Shown: piece after piece, positions 55,951-63,847 of the stretch
How the letters are laid out: the number at the start of each line of letters is the position of its first letter
Numbering within the stretch: position 1 is the stretch's first letter
Origin: Pedobacter gandavensis
Lineage (GTDB): Bacteria; Bacteroidota; Bacteroidia; Sphingobacteriales; Sphingobacteriaceae
Direction of reading: 5' to 3'
Length of the DNA: 64,000 bases
NCBI RefSeq assembly: GCF_014172405.1
Contig: NZ_WNXC01000003.1
Coordinates: forward strand, 186,001-250,000
Made by a program: the position numbers and the translations under genes
Notes under the pieces: model-generated
Database searches by the model: none
What the model was told of the DNA's origin: nothing
Seen by the model: only the letters and a program-made list of their open reading frames with translations

Positions 55951-56023
55951 TGGTGTGGGCCGGGATCGAACCGGCGACACAAGGATTTTCAGTCCTTTGC
56001 TCTACCGACTGAGCTACCGCACC
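55951..56023 (-). tRNA. tRNA-Phe (anticodon GAA), copy 1
   Basis: A 73-base cloverleaf read on the minus strand: acceptor GGTGCGG, D arm GCTCAGTCGGTAGAGC, anticodon arm with GAA in GGACTGAAAATCC, T arm GCCGGTTCGATCCCGGC. CCA is not encoded. Acceptor strands pair except for a C5-A68 mismatch, which both copies share. Confidence 0.95.
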
Positions 56024-56056
56024 GTTTTTATTATCTTGTCCCGTTGTTTGGGATTG

Positions 56057-56086
56057 CAAATGTAGGGTCTTTTTTTGAAAAACAAA
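56057..56086 (-). promoter_or_regulatory. Promoter of tRNA-Phe copy 1
   Basis: On the minus strand TTTG (complement of 56083-56086), 18 bases, TACATTTG (complement of 56057-56064). The tRNA begins 34 bases further on. Confidence 0.8.
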
Positions 56087-56089
56087 ATA

Positions 56090-56500
56090 TTTTTTGAAAA
56101 TACTTAAACAAGTATCCGCCTTGAATTAAAAAATTGAGGCTAATCAACTATAAACTAACGAAATCCGTTGACCAATAAATTTTCAAAAAAAATATCATCA
56201 CAGCCATTTTCCCAAGGTATTTCAAGATTACAAATTGATCCAATGAGCAAAGTCTTTCCTTCAAGATGCCTTCGGGTTGATACTGACTTGGGCTTAGACT
56301 TACAAAATGGTTAGAAGGAGGTTGGATAAGGGTTGGATGATCCTTGCAATATCCCTTTGACCTTCTAACGATGTTCTGAGGATCATGCAAATCTGAAGCA
56401 ATTAGGAACTCAACTGGACTACAACAGGAAGGGATCTCGAACTCATCTCAATCTTTCCTAAGATTTAGAAATGATCCCTAAAAAGATTTAAATGAATTTT
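56090..56500. other. Spacer between the two tRNA-Phe units, with a palindromic element
   Basis: No gene supported. GGTTAGAAGG (56310-56319) and CCTTCTAAC (56359-56367) form an inverted repeat around GGTTGGATAAGGGTTGGATG-type sequence with two internal copies of GGTTGGAT. A minus frame of 80 codons (56148-56390) crosses it but has no recognisable domain and is probably fortuitous. The element looks like a palindromic dispersed repeat; whether it recurs in the genome cannot be tested here. Confidence 0.45.
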
Positions 56501-56520
56501 AAAAATGCTATAAAACAAGA

Positions 56521-56544
56521 AAGCTCCAGATTTCTCTGAAGCTT
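56521..56544 (-). terminator. Terminator of tRNA-Phe copy 2
   Basis: Same hairpin as after copy 1 (identical 24 bases), followed by TTCTTGTTTTAT on the minus strand. Confidence 0.85.
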
Positions 56545-56550
56545 TTGAAG

Positions 56551-56623
56551 TGGTGTGGGCCGGGATCGAACCGGCGACACAAGGATTTTCAGTCCTTTGC
56601 TCTACCGACTGAGCTACCGCACC
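56551..56623 (-). tRNA. tRNA-Phe (anticodon GAA), copy 2
   Basis: Identical to copy 1 over all 73 bases, including the C5-A68 mismatch. It has its own promoter and terminator, so it should be expressed independently. Confidence 0.95.
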
Positions 56624-56654
56624 ATTTAATAATCTTGTCCCTTATTTGGGATTG

Positions 56655-56684
56655 CAAATGTAGCATCTTTTTTTGTAAAACAAA
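56655..56684 (-). promoter_or_regulatory. Promoter of tRNA-Phe copy 2
   Basis: On the minus strand TTTG (complement of 56681-56684), 18 bases, TACATTTG (complement of 56655-56662): same spacing as copy 1. Confidence 0.8.
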
Positions 56685-56799
56685 TATAAATCTTCTTTTT
56701 TTATTTAAAAAGTGAATAAACGTACTTTTTATGCTTGCATAGTAATTTGTTTTACGGGATTTCTTTTAACTTAGCAACACTATAATCAGAAGCAGAAAA

Positions 56800-58095
56800 A
56801 TGGTGTTACAAATCCTATTTATAGCAATTACGCTGGCAGCAATAGCCTTGTTCAGTTTTAATTTAAAGAAAGTGATCCGCAACATCCGAATAGGAAAAGC
56901 GGCCGACAGAACTGATCAACCTCAAAAAAGGTTCATGACGATGGTCAAGGTTGCCCTCGGACAAACGAAAATGTTCTTTCGCCCTATCCCTGCTTTTCTC
57001 CATTTGATTGTTTATGCAGGCTTTATCATCATCAATATTGAGGTTTTAGAGATTATGATCGATGGTATTTTCGGTACACATCGGATTTTTGGTGGCCTTG
57101 GTCCTATCTATAACTTCTTAATCGGATCCTTTGAAATTCTGGCTTTAGGCGTATGGCTCGGCTGTGCAGTATTCCTCATCAGAAGAAATGTAATCAAATT
57201 AAAAAGGTTTAGCGGTGTTGAAATGACCAGCTGGCCTAGATCTGATGCCAATTATATTCTAATCACTGAGATCTTACTGATGACTGCCTTCTTAATCATG
57301 AACGCAGCAGATGCAAAATTACAGGCCATGGGTGCCTCACATTATACCCTAGCAGGATCCTTTCCGGTAAGCCAACACCTGGCTAACCTATTACCAAATT
57401 CAGAAGGTGCCTTGATGGCCATAGAAAGAGGTTGCTGGTGGTTCCATATCATTGGAATTTTAGCCTTCCTGAATTACTTACCTTACTCGAAACATTTTCA
57501 CATTCTATTCGCTTTTCCAAATACCTATTTCTCCAACCTGGAGCCGAAGGGAGAATTTACCAATATGCAGAGTGTAACCAATGAGGTAAAAGCGATGTTG
57601 GACCCTTCATTTAGTCCACCAGAAGCAGAACCAGGTAAGTTTGGCGCCAAAGATGTGAACGACTTAAGTTGGGTTAACCTAATGAATGCTTATACCTGTA
57701 CGGAATGCGGCAGGTGTACTTCGGTATGTCCGGCAAATATTACCGGAAAGCTATTGTCCCCAAGAAAAATTATGATGGATACCCGTGACCGTTTAGAGGA
57801 AGTGGGAAAAAATATTGATAAAACCGGAAATGGCTTTGATGATGGAAAGTCATTGATAGACTCTTACATCAGCAGAGAAGAAATATGGGCTTGTACCAGC
57901 TGTAATGCCTGTACGGATGCTTGTCCGATCAACATTGATCCATTGGCTATCATTACAGAACTGAGAAGATACGCCGTGATGGAGGAGTCCCAGGCTCCTG
58001 CCAGTATCAATGCCATGTTGGGCAACATTGAAAACAATGGTGCACCATGGAAATATTCTCCGGCCGACAGGTTGAACTGGGCCAAAGAAAGTTAA
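56800..58095 (+). CDS. Membrane-bound (Fe-S)-binding electron-transfer protein
   Basis: A 431-residue protein with about five membrane helices in the first 230 residues (heterodisulfide-reductase gamma-like, with His in FLHLIVYAG and WWFHIIGILAFLNYLPYSKHFH that may bind heme), followed by a cytoplasmic dicluster ferredoxin domain: CTECGRCTSVCPA and CTSCNACTDACPI (about 305-375), each binding a 4Fe-4S cluster. It passes electrons with the CCG-domain partner encoded 30 bases downstream. The gene start is preceded by a TTTG/TAACTTAG promoter-like pair at 56746-56774 with 17-base spacing. Confidence 0.9.
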   Translation: MVLQILFIAITLAAIALFSFNLKKVIRNIRIGKAADRTDQPQKRFMTMVKVALGQTKMFFRPIPAFLHLIVYAGFIIINIEVLEIMIDGIFGTHRIFGGLGPIYNFLIGSFEILALGVWLGCAVFLIRRNVIKLKRFSGVEMTSWPRSDANYILITEILLMTAFLIMNAADAKLQAMGASHYTLAGSFPVSQHLANLLPNSEGALMAIERGCWWFHIIGILAFLNYLPYSKHFHILFAFPNTYFSNLEPKGEFTNMQSVTNEVKAMLDPSFSPPEAEPGKFGAKDVNDLSWVNLMNAYTCTECGRCTSVCPANITGKLLSPRKIMMDTRDRLEEVGKNIDKTGNGFDDGKSLIDSYISREEIWACTSCNACTDACPINIDPLAIITELRRYAVMEESQAPASINAMLGNIENNGAPWKYSPADRLNWAKES

Positions 58096-58125
58096 TAAAA
58101 ATATTAAATCTGATATTTAGCGAAG

Positions 58126-58926
58126 ATGAGCGAGCAACTAAATTTTGAAGTGCCAACAATGGCAGAAATGATAGCGAAAGGCGAAGAACCGGAAATCCTT
58201 TTTTGGGTAGGTTGTGCTGGAAGTTATGATGAAAGGGCCCAAAAGACCACTCGTGATATATGTAAAATCCTACACCATGTAGGCATCAAATATGCCGTTC
58301 TTGGAACGGAAGAAAGTTGTACGGGAGATCCTGCAAAACGCGCAGGAAATGAATTCCTGTTCCAGATGCAGGCCATGACCAATATAGAAGTCTTGAATGG
58401 CTACAATATTAAAAAGATTGTAACCGGATGCCCACATTGCTTCAATACCATTAAAAACGAATATCCAGGATTAGGTGGCAGTTACGATGTGATTCACCAT
58501 ACTCAACTGATACAGGATTTGATCAACGATGGAAAACTTAAAGCAGAAGGCGGAGAGAGTTTCAAAGGTAAAAAGATCACTTACCATGATCCATGCTATT
58601 TAGGTCGTGGAAACGACGTATATGAAGCGCCACGTAAAGCCCTTGAGGTACTTGATGCCCAGTTGGTAGAAATGAAACGTTGTAAGTCTAACGGATTATG
58701 CTGTGGTGCTGGTGGCGCACAAATGTTCAAAGAGCCTGAAAAAGGAAATAAAGACATCAATATCGAAAGAATTGAAGAGGCATTGGATACCCAACCACAG
58801 GTAATTGCCGCTTCTTGTCCTTTCTGTATGACGATGCTTAGTGATGGTGTTAAGATGAAGGATCAGGATAAAAATGTTCAGGTGTTAGACATTGCAGAAA
58901 TTACAGCCAGAGCGAATGGCTTATAA
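58126..58926 (+). CDS. CCG-domain (Fe-S)-binding protein, HdrB/GlpC-like
   Basis: A 266-residue soluble partner of the preceding membrane protein. Two cysteine-rich CCG domains: FWVGCAGSYDERAQ with GCPHCFNTIKNEYP (about 25 and 104), and HDPCYLGRGND, CCGAGGAQMF, ASCPFCMTMLSDG (about 155, 190, 225). These bind a noncubane cluster in heterodisulfide reductase and lactate- or glycerol-oxidising complexes. The substrate of this pair is unknown. Confidence 0.9.
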   Translation: MSEQLNFEVPTMAEMIAKGEEPEILFWVGCAGSYDERAQKTTRDICKILHHVGIKYAVLGTEESCTGDPAKRAGNEFLFQMQAMTNIEVLNGYNIKKIVTGCPHCFNTIKNEYPGLGGSYDVIHHTQLIQDLINDGKLKAEGGESFKGKKITYHDPCYLGRGNDVYEAPRKALEVLDAQLVEMKRCKSNGLCCGAGGAQMFKEPEKGNKDINIERIEEALDTQPQVIAASCPFCMTMLSDGVKMKDQDKNVQVLDIAEITARANGL

Positions 58927-59713
58927 CCAACTTTCTATTGCCGCTTTAAATTCAGGTAGTAACGGCAATTGTTATTATGTGGGCAATGAGGAGCATGCGA
59001 TCCTTGTGGATGCCGGGCTATCTTGTCGGGAGACAGAAAAAAGAATGTCAAGATTGGGTTTGAGTATGGATAAAGTGAGGGCGGTTTTTATTTCTCATGA
59101 ACATACAGACCACATCAAGGGTCTATCAGTACTGTCAAAAAAGTTTAATTTACCTGTATACATTACTACAGGTACTTTAAATGGATGCAAGTTTGACCTT
59201 AGGCCAGATTTGATCAAGCCTTTACCTGCTCATGAAGCCATTATTGTGGGAAACCTATCTATCACTGGTTTCCCTAAAATACATGATGCTTCAGAGCCTT
59301 ACAGCTTTATGATTTCCTCTGGAGCGACTAACATTGGTGTATTTACTGATCTTGGCGCCGTTTGTGAACAGTTGACTCATTATTTCCAACAGTGTCATGC
59401 TGCTTTTCTGGAAGCAAATTATGATGATGAGCTACTGAGCAAAAGTGCTTACCCCTATTTTTTAAAGCAAAGAATTAGTGGAGGAAGAGGTCACTTGTCT
59501 AATAACCAGGCATTGGAATTATTTAAAGCGCATAAACCTGTCTTCATGAGTCACCTGCTACTTTCTCACCTTTCGAAAGACAACAATTGTCCAGATCTGG
59601 TAGCCAACCTATTTAAAGAACATGCTTCTGGAACAGAGATCATTGTTGCCTCCAGGTACGTAGAAACCGCAGTATATACTATTTCTGAACCTGTAGCTGT
59701 CCATTCATCTTAA
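58916..59713 (+). CDS. Metallo-beta-lactamase-fold hydrolase (YycJ/WalJ-like)
   Basis: A 265-residue protein from ATG 58916, which overlaps the previous gene by 11 bases (the longer frame from 58892 would overlap by 35). It starts LSIAALNSGSNGNCYYVGN, has the metal motif SHEHTDHIKG (about 57-66), FPKIHDASEPYSF with another ligand His, and GRGHLSNNQALELF (about 187-200). It belongs to the small RNase-J-related YycJ group, probably a nuclease acting on DNA or RNA ends. Expressed with the iron-sulfur pair. Confidence 0.88.
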   Translation: MAYNQLSIAALNSGSNGNCYYVGNEEHAILVDAGLSCRETEKRMSRLGLSMDKVRAVFISHEHTDHIKGLSVLSKKFNLPVYITTGTLNGCKFDLRPDLIKPLPAHEAIIVGNLSITGFPKIHDASEPYSFMISSGATNIGVFTDLGAVCEQLTHYFQQCHAAFLEANYDDELLSKSAYPYFLKQRISGGRGHLSNNQALELFKAHKPVFMSHLLLSHLSKDNNCPDLVANLFKEHASGTEIIVASRYVETAVYTISEPVAVHSS

Positions 59714-60170
59714 CCAATCGTTCGGAGAGCTCAGACAAATCTTTTGGTTCAATTTTCTTGGTGGGGATGACCATGAAGGAAGCCATGCTATCCACATCTC
59801 CATCCTTTTTATCATTATAAGTTTGTACGATCACATCTTCCCCTTTGGTGAGGAAAAACAACCTCCCGGTAGTATCTGTTCCAGCATAATCTAATGCTTT
59901 AAATTTCACGAGGTTAAAGGAAAAATACTCCACCTTTCCGTTAGAGAAAAACCGTTTATACCGACAAAAGCCACTGTTGGTAACATTAAGTTCGTACCTC
60001 GTGACTTCCTGATTTTCGGCCGTATGGTCATACAATTCTGCGAGTCTCTTCTGAAGATAAACAAGTTCTTCATCTATAAAAGATTGCACCTTAAAAGCCA
60101 TAAAAATCAGGCATGACAATACCCAGAGGCATATTTTCAAGTTTAATGTAAACTTTTTCATCATGATCAC
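59679..60170 (-). CDS. Exported protein of unknown function
   Basis: A 163-residue protein (start may be Met4) with an N-terminal signal (LWVLSCLIFMAFKVQSF, about 12-31). Middle part has YELNVTNSGFCRYKRFFSNGK's type of beta-rich sequence and a Lys-rich C terminus. No family recognised. It overlaps the convergent nuclease gene by 35 bases at its 3' end. Confidence 0.65.
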   Translation of the reverse strand: MIMMKKFTLNLKICLWVLSCLIFMAFKVQSFIDEELVYLQKRLAELYDHTAENQEVTRYELNVTNSGFCRYKRFFSNGKVEYFSFNLVKFKALDYAGTDTTGRLFFLTKGEDVIVQTYNDKKDGDVDSMASFMVIPTKKIEPKDLSELSERLVKMNGQLQVQK

Positions 60171-60212
60171 GTTTTAGAGAAATCAATTTAAATAAATTAC
60201 TAAATTTGAAGT

Positions 60213-60692
60213 ATGTCTTTTTCTCCACAATCAAAAGTTTGGGTATACCAAAGCAACCGTGCATTTACGGAAACTGAAGCCAGTGGCATTCAGCAAAAAC
60301 TGAATGATTTTACAGCACAATGGAAAGCCCATGGCCATCAATTAGATGCCAAAGCAACCATACTTTACAACTTCTTTATTGTCTTTACAGTAGATGAAGC
60401 CAGTGCCGGCGTAACAGGATGTTCTATAGATGCTTCCGTAAGGGTGGTCAAAGAAATTGAACAGGAATATGGGGTTGATCTTTTCAACAGATTCAATATG
60501 GCCTATAAGATCGATGATCAGGTTATTGTAACAAATAAAGAAGATTTCGAAACCCTGGTGAGTATTAAAAAAGTAAACCCGGAAACGGTTGTTTTTAACA
60601 ATATGGTACAGACACTGGAGGAATTCCAAACGAAATGGGAAGTTCCTTTTGAGCAAAGTTGGCATAGCAAAGTGTTTGCACACTTGCTATAA
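60213..60692 (+). CDS. Bacteroidota protein sometimes labelled ABC transporter ATPase
   Basis: A 159-residue soluble protein starting VWVYQSNRAFTETEASGIQQ with VTGCSIDASVRVVKEIE and FNRFNMAYKIDDQVIV. Orthologues are in public annotations under the label ABC transporter ATPase, but no Walker A, Walker B or ABC signature is present here, so I doubt that label. Function unknown; one compact alpha/beta domain. It is followed by a terminator at 60719-60746. Confidence 0.75.
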   Translation: MSFSPQSKVWVYQSNRAFTETEASGIQQKLNDFTAQWKAHGHQLDAKATILYNFFIVFTVDEASAGVTGCSIDASVRVVKEIEQEYGVDLFNRFNMAYKIDDQVIVTNKEDFETLVSIKKVNPETVVFNNMVQTLEEFQTKWEVPFEQSWHSKVFAHLL

Positions 60693-60718
60693 AAACAACC
60701 AACGCTTTATCGCTTATA

Positions 60719-60746
60719 AGCAGCCATTCTTGAACGAATGGCTGCT
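60719..60746 (+). terminator. Intrinsic terminator
   Basis: AGCAGCCATTC (60719-60729) pairs with GAATGGCTGCT (60736-60746), loop of six bases, then TTTTTTATTT. It ends the plus-strand gene and lies at the tail of the convergent asparaginase gene. Confidence 0.9.
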
Positions 60747-60749
60747 TTT

Positions 60750-61781
60750 TTATTTATAAATGAATACTTCTATTTTACCATCCGCAGTAACTGTCCCACG
60801 GTACATCCCTGCGGTATTGAAAGGCATGGCAACATGTCCTTGCTGGTCCATTGCAATTAGACCACCATCACCTCCCATTTTACCGACCTTTTCCAATGCT
60901 GCTTTTGAAGCTGCTGCTACAGTCATCTTTTTATATTCCATCATGGCTGAAATGTCATAAGCCACCACGTTTCTAATGTAGAACTCCCCCCAGCCGGTAC
61001 ATGAAATTCCTGCAGTTGCATTATTGGCGTAAGTACCAGCACCTATAATCGGAGAATCCCCTACTCTTCCATATTTCTTATTCGTCATACCACCTGTAGA
61101 AGTTCCTGCAGCAAGATTTCCAGCTTTATCCAAGGCAACAGCACCAACTGTTCCAAATTTATAATCTCTGTTCTGAGTTCCAAATTTTTCAGTTTTCTTA
61201 CTACCATGGTCCAGCACTGTTTTCACCGAATCTTGTTGAATTGCCTTTTGCAAACCTTCCCATCGTTCTTTGCTGAAGAAATATTTAGGATCTACAATTT
61301 CCAGTTTCGCCTGTTTTGCGAAAGCTTCAGCACCTGGCCCTACCATCATGACATGCTCAGATTTTTCCATTACTGCTCTTGCGGCACTGATGGGATTTTT
61401 AATCACAGTGACTCCGGCAACCGCTCCAGCCATCAATGTCTTCCCATCCATCACCGCAGCATCCATTTCATTTCTACCGTCATGAGTAAACACGGCACCT
61501 TTTCCTGCATTGAATAAGGGGGAATCTTCCATGACATGGATTGCGGCTTCTACCGCATCAAGACTTGATTTTCCTGCTTTAATAACCTCATATCCGGCTT
61601 GCAAAGATTTGGTTAGTTCATCGATATACGCCGCTTCCTTTTCAGGAGTCATATTCTTTTTTAAAATGGTACCGGCACCGCCATGTATCACCATTACATA
61701 TTTTTGTTGTCCATAAACTGTACTGCACAAAAGAAGCAATAAGCAGGATAAAAGGTGGTTCATTTTAAATTTCATCATCAT
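60750..61781 (-). CDS. Isoaspartyl peptidase / L-asparaginase (Ntn hydrolase), exported
   Basis: A 343-residue type 2 asparaginase. Signal peptide (CLLLLLCSTVYGQQ, about 10-25), then YVMVIHGGAGTI (about 28-39), GKGAVFTHDGRNEMDAAVMDG (in part) and the autocleavage site FGTVGAVALD, in which Thr211 becomes the N-terminal nucleophile. STGGMTNKKYGRVGDSPIIGAG and TGWGEFYIRN follow. It removes N-terminal isoaspartate or hydrolyses asparagine in the periplasm. Fits the family length exactly. Confidence 0.94.
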   Translation of the reverse strand: MMMKFKMNHLLSCLLLLLCSTVYGQQKYVMVIHGGAGTILKKNMTPEKEAAYIDELTKSLQAGYEVIKAGKSSLDAVEAAIHVMEDSPLFNAGKGAVFTHDGRNEMDAAVMDGKTLMAGAVAGVTVIKNPISAARAVMEKSEHVMMVGPGAEAFAKQAKLEIVDPKYFFSKERWEGLQKAIQQDSVKTVLDHGSKKTEKFGTQNRDYKFGTVGAVALDKAGNLAAGTSTGGMTNKKYGRVGDSPIIGAGTYANNATAGISCTGWGEFYIRNVVAYDISAMMEYKKMTVAAASKAALEKVGKMGGDGGLIAMDQQGHVAMPFNTAGMYRGTVTADGKIEVFIYK

Positions 61782-61852
61782 TCTTCAGGTGTTAAACAGG
61801 AAATTCCTCTTATTAATTTATAGAAATCTGGCAAGCAGGTGATCTCAGCTCT

Positions 61853-62575
61853 TTAGAAATCAAGCGGACCTAACCTACGCATATTTTTCATGATCAGGTA
61901 TTGTCTGTGGCGAATATATGGAGTCGCATTTTTCGGCGACCAGCGGATTGGATTAGGGAAGCAAGCAGCAATTAGTGCGGCTTGGGCTTTACTCAATTTG
62001 CGACAAGATTTCCCGTAATACGCTTGTGAAGCTGCCTCGGCACCATAAATCCCATCCCCCATCTCTATTACATTGAGGTAAACTTCCAAAATACGTTCCT
62101 TGCTCCAAAAGATTTCGATCAACAGTGTAAAATATGCTTCAAAACCTTTGCGAATCCAGGAACGACCTGGCCATAGAAATACATTTTTCGCGGTTTGCTG
62201 GGAAATGGTACTTCCTCCTTTAATCTTATTCCCTTTCTGATTGGCGGCAAAGGCTTTTTCTATGGCCTTCACATCAAAGCCGATGTGTTTTAGGAAGAGC
62301 TGATCTTCTGCGGACACCGCCGCTCTTTTCATATTGTCGGAAATCTCCTCAAAGTCTACCCATTTCTTTTCCATTTTATAAGGCTTACCATCAGCTTTAC
62401 GCTCAATATTCCTTTGGACCATCAACAAGGTGATTGGAGGGTTCACGAAACGATAAAACAATACCCAAAGCACGGAAACCATCAAAAACCAAAGAAATAC
62501 TTTGGTGACAATATTGGTAATTTTCTTAAATAAAGGGGTTTGAGTTTTTCGAGGGTTGCGTTTCTTTGTTGCCAT
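61853..62575 (-). CDS. mtgA: Monofunctional biosynthetic peptidoglycan transglycosylase
   Basis: A 240-residue GT51 enzyme with one N-terminal membrane helix (about 26-48). Family motifs in order: AAVSAEDQLFLKHIGFDVKAI (about 88, catalytic Glu in EDQ), GGSTISQQTAKNVFLWPGRS (about 120), WSKERILEVYLNVIEMGDGIYG (in part, about 155) and AEAASQAYYGKS. It extends glycan strands from lipid II. Downstream of the rplI terminator, so transcribed separately. Confidence 0.94.
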   Translation of the reverse strand: MATKKRNPRKTQTPLFKKITNIVTKVFLWFLMVSVLWVLFYRFVNPPITLLMVQRNIERKADGKPYKMEKKWVDFEEISDNMKRAAVSAEDQLFLKHIGFDVKAIEKAFAANQKGNKIKGGSTISQQTAKNVFLWPGRSWIRKGFEAYFTLLIEIFWSKERILEVYLNVIEMGDGIYGAEAASQAYYGKSCRKLSKAQAALIAACFPNPIRWSPKNATPYIRHRQYLIMKNMRRLGPLDF

Positions 62576-62633
62576 TACTCAAAGGTAAGAAGATTGAGGA
62601 ATTCCATATCTGTTGAACGGCAAAAAAGGCAAT

Positions 62634-62668
62634 AAAAAAAGGGCTCTGATAAATCAGAACCCTTTTTT
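62634..62668 (-). terminator. Terminator of the rpsF-rpsR-rplI operon
   Basis: On the minus strand GGGTTCTGA pairs with TCAGAGCCC (one G-U), loop TTTA, flanked by A and T runs. It lies 18 bases after the rplI stop. Confidence 0.9.
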
Positions 62669-62685
62669 ATATCGTGTAGATAAGA

Positions 62686-63129
62686 TTACTCAGCTACAAC
62701 TTCGAAAGGAACTTTAACTTTCACTTCTTTGTGTAAGTTTAAGTTGGCTACGTATTCACCAACAAATTTAGGTTCAGTTTCGAAAGTGATACGGCGACGG
62801 TCAACATCAAAACCTTGTTGTTTCAATGCGTCAGAAATCATAATAGTGTTTACTGCACCAAAAATCTTTCCTGTTTCACCAGCTTTAGCACCGATAGTTA
62901 ACTTCACATCTACTAAACGTGCAGCGATACCATCAGCATCTTTCTTAATTTTATCTTGTTTAAAAGCAGCTTGTTTTAAGTTTTCTGCTAATACTTTTTT
63001 CGCTGAAGGAGTAGCCAACTGACCAAATCCTTGTGGGATTAAGTAGTTACGACCGTATCCTGGCTTTACATTAACGATATCGTCTTTCTCCCCTAGGGAT
63101 TTGATATCTTGTTTTAAAATAATTTCCAT
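62686..63129 (-). CDS. rplI: 50S ribosomal protein L9
   Basis: A 147-residue protein starting MEIILKQDIKSLGEKDDIVNV, with GYGRNYLIPQGFGQLAT (about 24-40), a central helix and the C-terminal domain (TIGAKAGETGKIFGAVN). Binds 23S rRNA domain V near the L1 stalk. Third gene of the rpsF-rpsR-rplI operon. Confidence 0.97.
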   Translation of the reverse strand: MEIILKQDIKSLGEKDDIVNVKPGYGRNYLIPQGFGQLATPSAKKVLAENLKQAAFKQDKIKKDADGIAARLVDVKLTIGAKAGETGKIFGAVNTIMISDALKQQGFDVDRRRITFETEPKFVGEYVANLNLHKEVKVKVPFEVVAE

Positions 63130-63139
63130 TTCTCAGCTC

Positions 63140-63403
63140 CTATTTTAATTGGTCAGCAACAAAAGGTAACAAACCAATATGACGTGAACGTTTTACCGCT
63201 TGTGCCACTTTGCGTTGGAATTTCAATGAAGTACCAGTTAAACGGCGAGGTAAAATTTTACCTTGATCATTGATGAACTTTAACAAAAAGTTTGCGTCTT
63301 TGTAATCAATATATTTAATTCCGTTCTTTTTGAAACGGCAATATTTTTTTCTGTTATCGTCCACTTTTGGAGCAGTAACATATTGTATTTGATCTTTAGC
63401 CAT
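63140..63403 (-). CDS. rpsR: 30S ribosomal protein S18
   Basis: An 87-residue protein with [19 protein letters not shown] and [20 protein letters not shown], the S18 pattern, ending [14 protein letters not shown]18 and S6 form a dimer on the platform of the small subunit. Its ATG overlaps the rpsF stop by one base (TAATG). Confidence 0.97.
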   Translation of the reverse strand: MAKDQIQYVTAPKVDDNRKKYCRFKKNGIKYIDYKDANFLLKFINDQGKILPRRLTGTSLKFQRKVAQAVKRSRHIGLLPFVADQLK

Positions 63404-63765
63404 TATCCTGCAACCTCCTCTTTCTTAGGTTTTTTGTTAAAAGCACCACTGCGTTTCTTCTCATTATACGCAACCGCATGACGATCTAATCTAATGGTAA
63501 GGAAACGTAGAACACGCTCATCACGTTTTAGTTCTAATTCCAATTTACTTACTAATTCACCTGAAGATTTATACTCTGTAAGGTGGAAGAATCCGCTTGC
63601 TTTTTTCTCAATCGGATACGCTAATTTTCTCAAACCCCAATTGTCCTCTTGAACAATCTCGGCTCCGCTATCAGTGATGATTTTGCTGAATTTGGCTAAT
63701 GCCTCTTTAGCAACCTCTTCTGATAACAACGGGGTTAGAACGATAACAGTTTCGTACTGATTCAT
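63403..63765 (-). CDS. rpsF: 30S ribosomal protein S6
   Basis: A 120-residue protein starting [20 protein letters not shown] with [19 protein letters not shown], the S6 pattern, and a basic C-terminal extension ([15 protein letters not shown]). Leader of about 40 bases starts with a seven-base-pair hairpin (complement of 63790-63807), which could be a site for S6:S18 autoregulation or simply protect the 5' end. Confidence 0.97.
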   Translation of the reverse strand: MNQYETVIVLTPLLSEEVAKEALAKFSKIITDSGAEIVQEDNWGLRKLAYPIEKKASGFFHLTEYKSSGELVSKLELELKRDERVLRFLTIRLDRHAVAYNEKKRSGAFNKKPKKEEVAG

Positions 63766-63811
63766 TGTTATGATTAATTTATGTTTATTTCCCGCATTAA
63801 ATACGGGGATG

Positions 63812-63842
63812 CAAATGTAGCAATAAATTATTAAAAATCAAA
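63812..63842 (-). promoter_or_regulatory. rpsF operon promoter of Bacteroidota type
   Basis: On the minus strand TTTG (complement of 63839-63842), exactly 19 bases, TACATTTG (complement of 63812-63819): a perfect match. The -33 box lies just past the stop codon of the upstream gene. Confidence 0.9.
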
Positions 63843-63847
63843 TCATC

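Larger units (their letters stand above)
55904..56684 (-). repeat. Duplicated tRNA-Phe transcription units (two copies, about 180 bases each, 600 bases apart)
   Basis: Copy 1 is 55904-56086 and copy 2 is 56504-56684. Sequence is identical over the terminator and the whole tRNA and similar in the promoter. Offsets of tRNA and terminator are exactly 600 bases; the promoter part differs by two bases in length and several substitutions. The coordinates of this feature span both copies and the spacer. Confidence 0.95.

Noticed and set aside
56148..56390. 80-codon minus frame between the tRNA-Phe genes
   Set aside because: Overlies a palindromic element, no recognisable domain and no ribosome-binding context.
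55904..56684. CRISPR-like repeats
   Set aside because: Only two copies, each a whole tRNA unit; no short spaced repeats or cas genes in the window.
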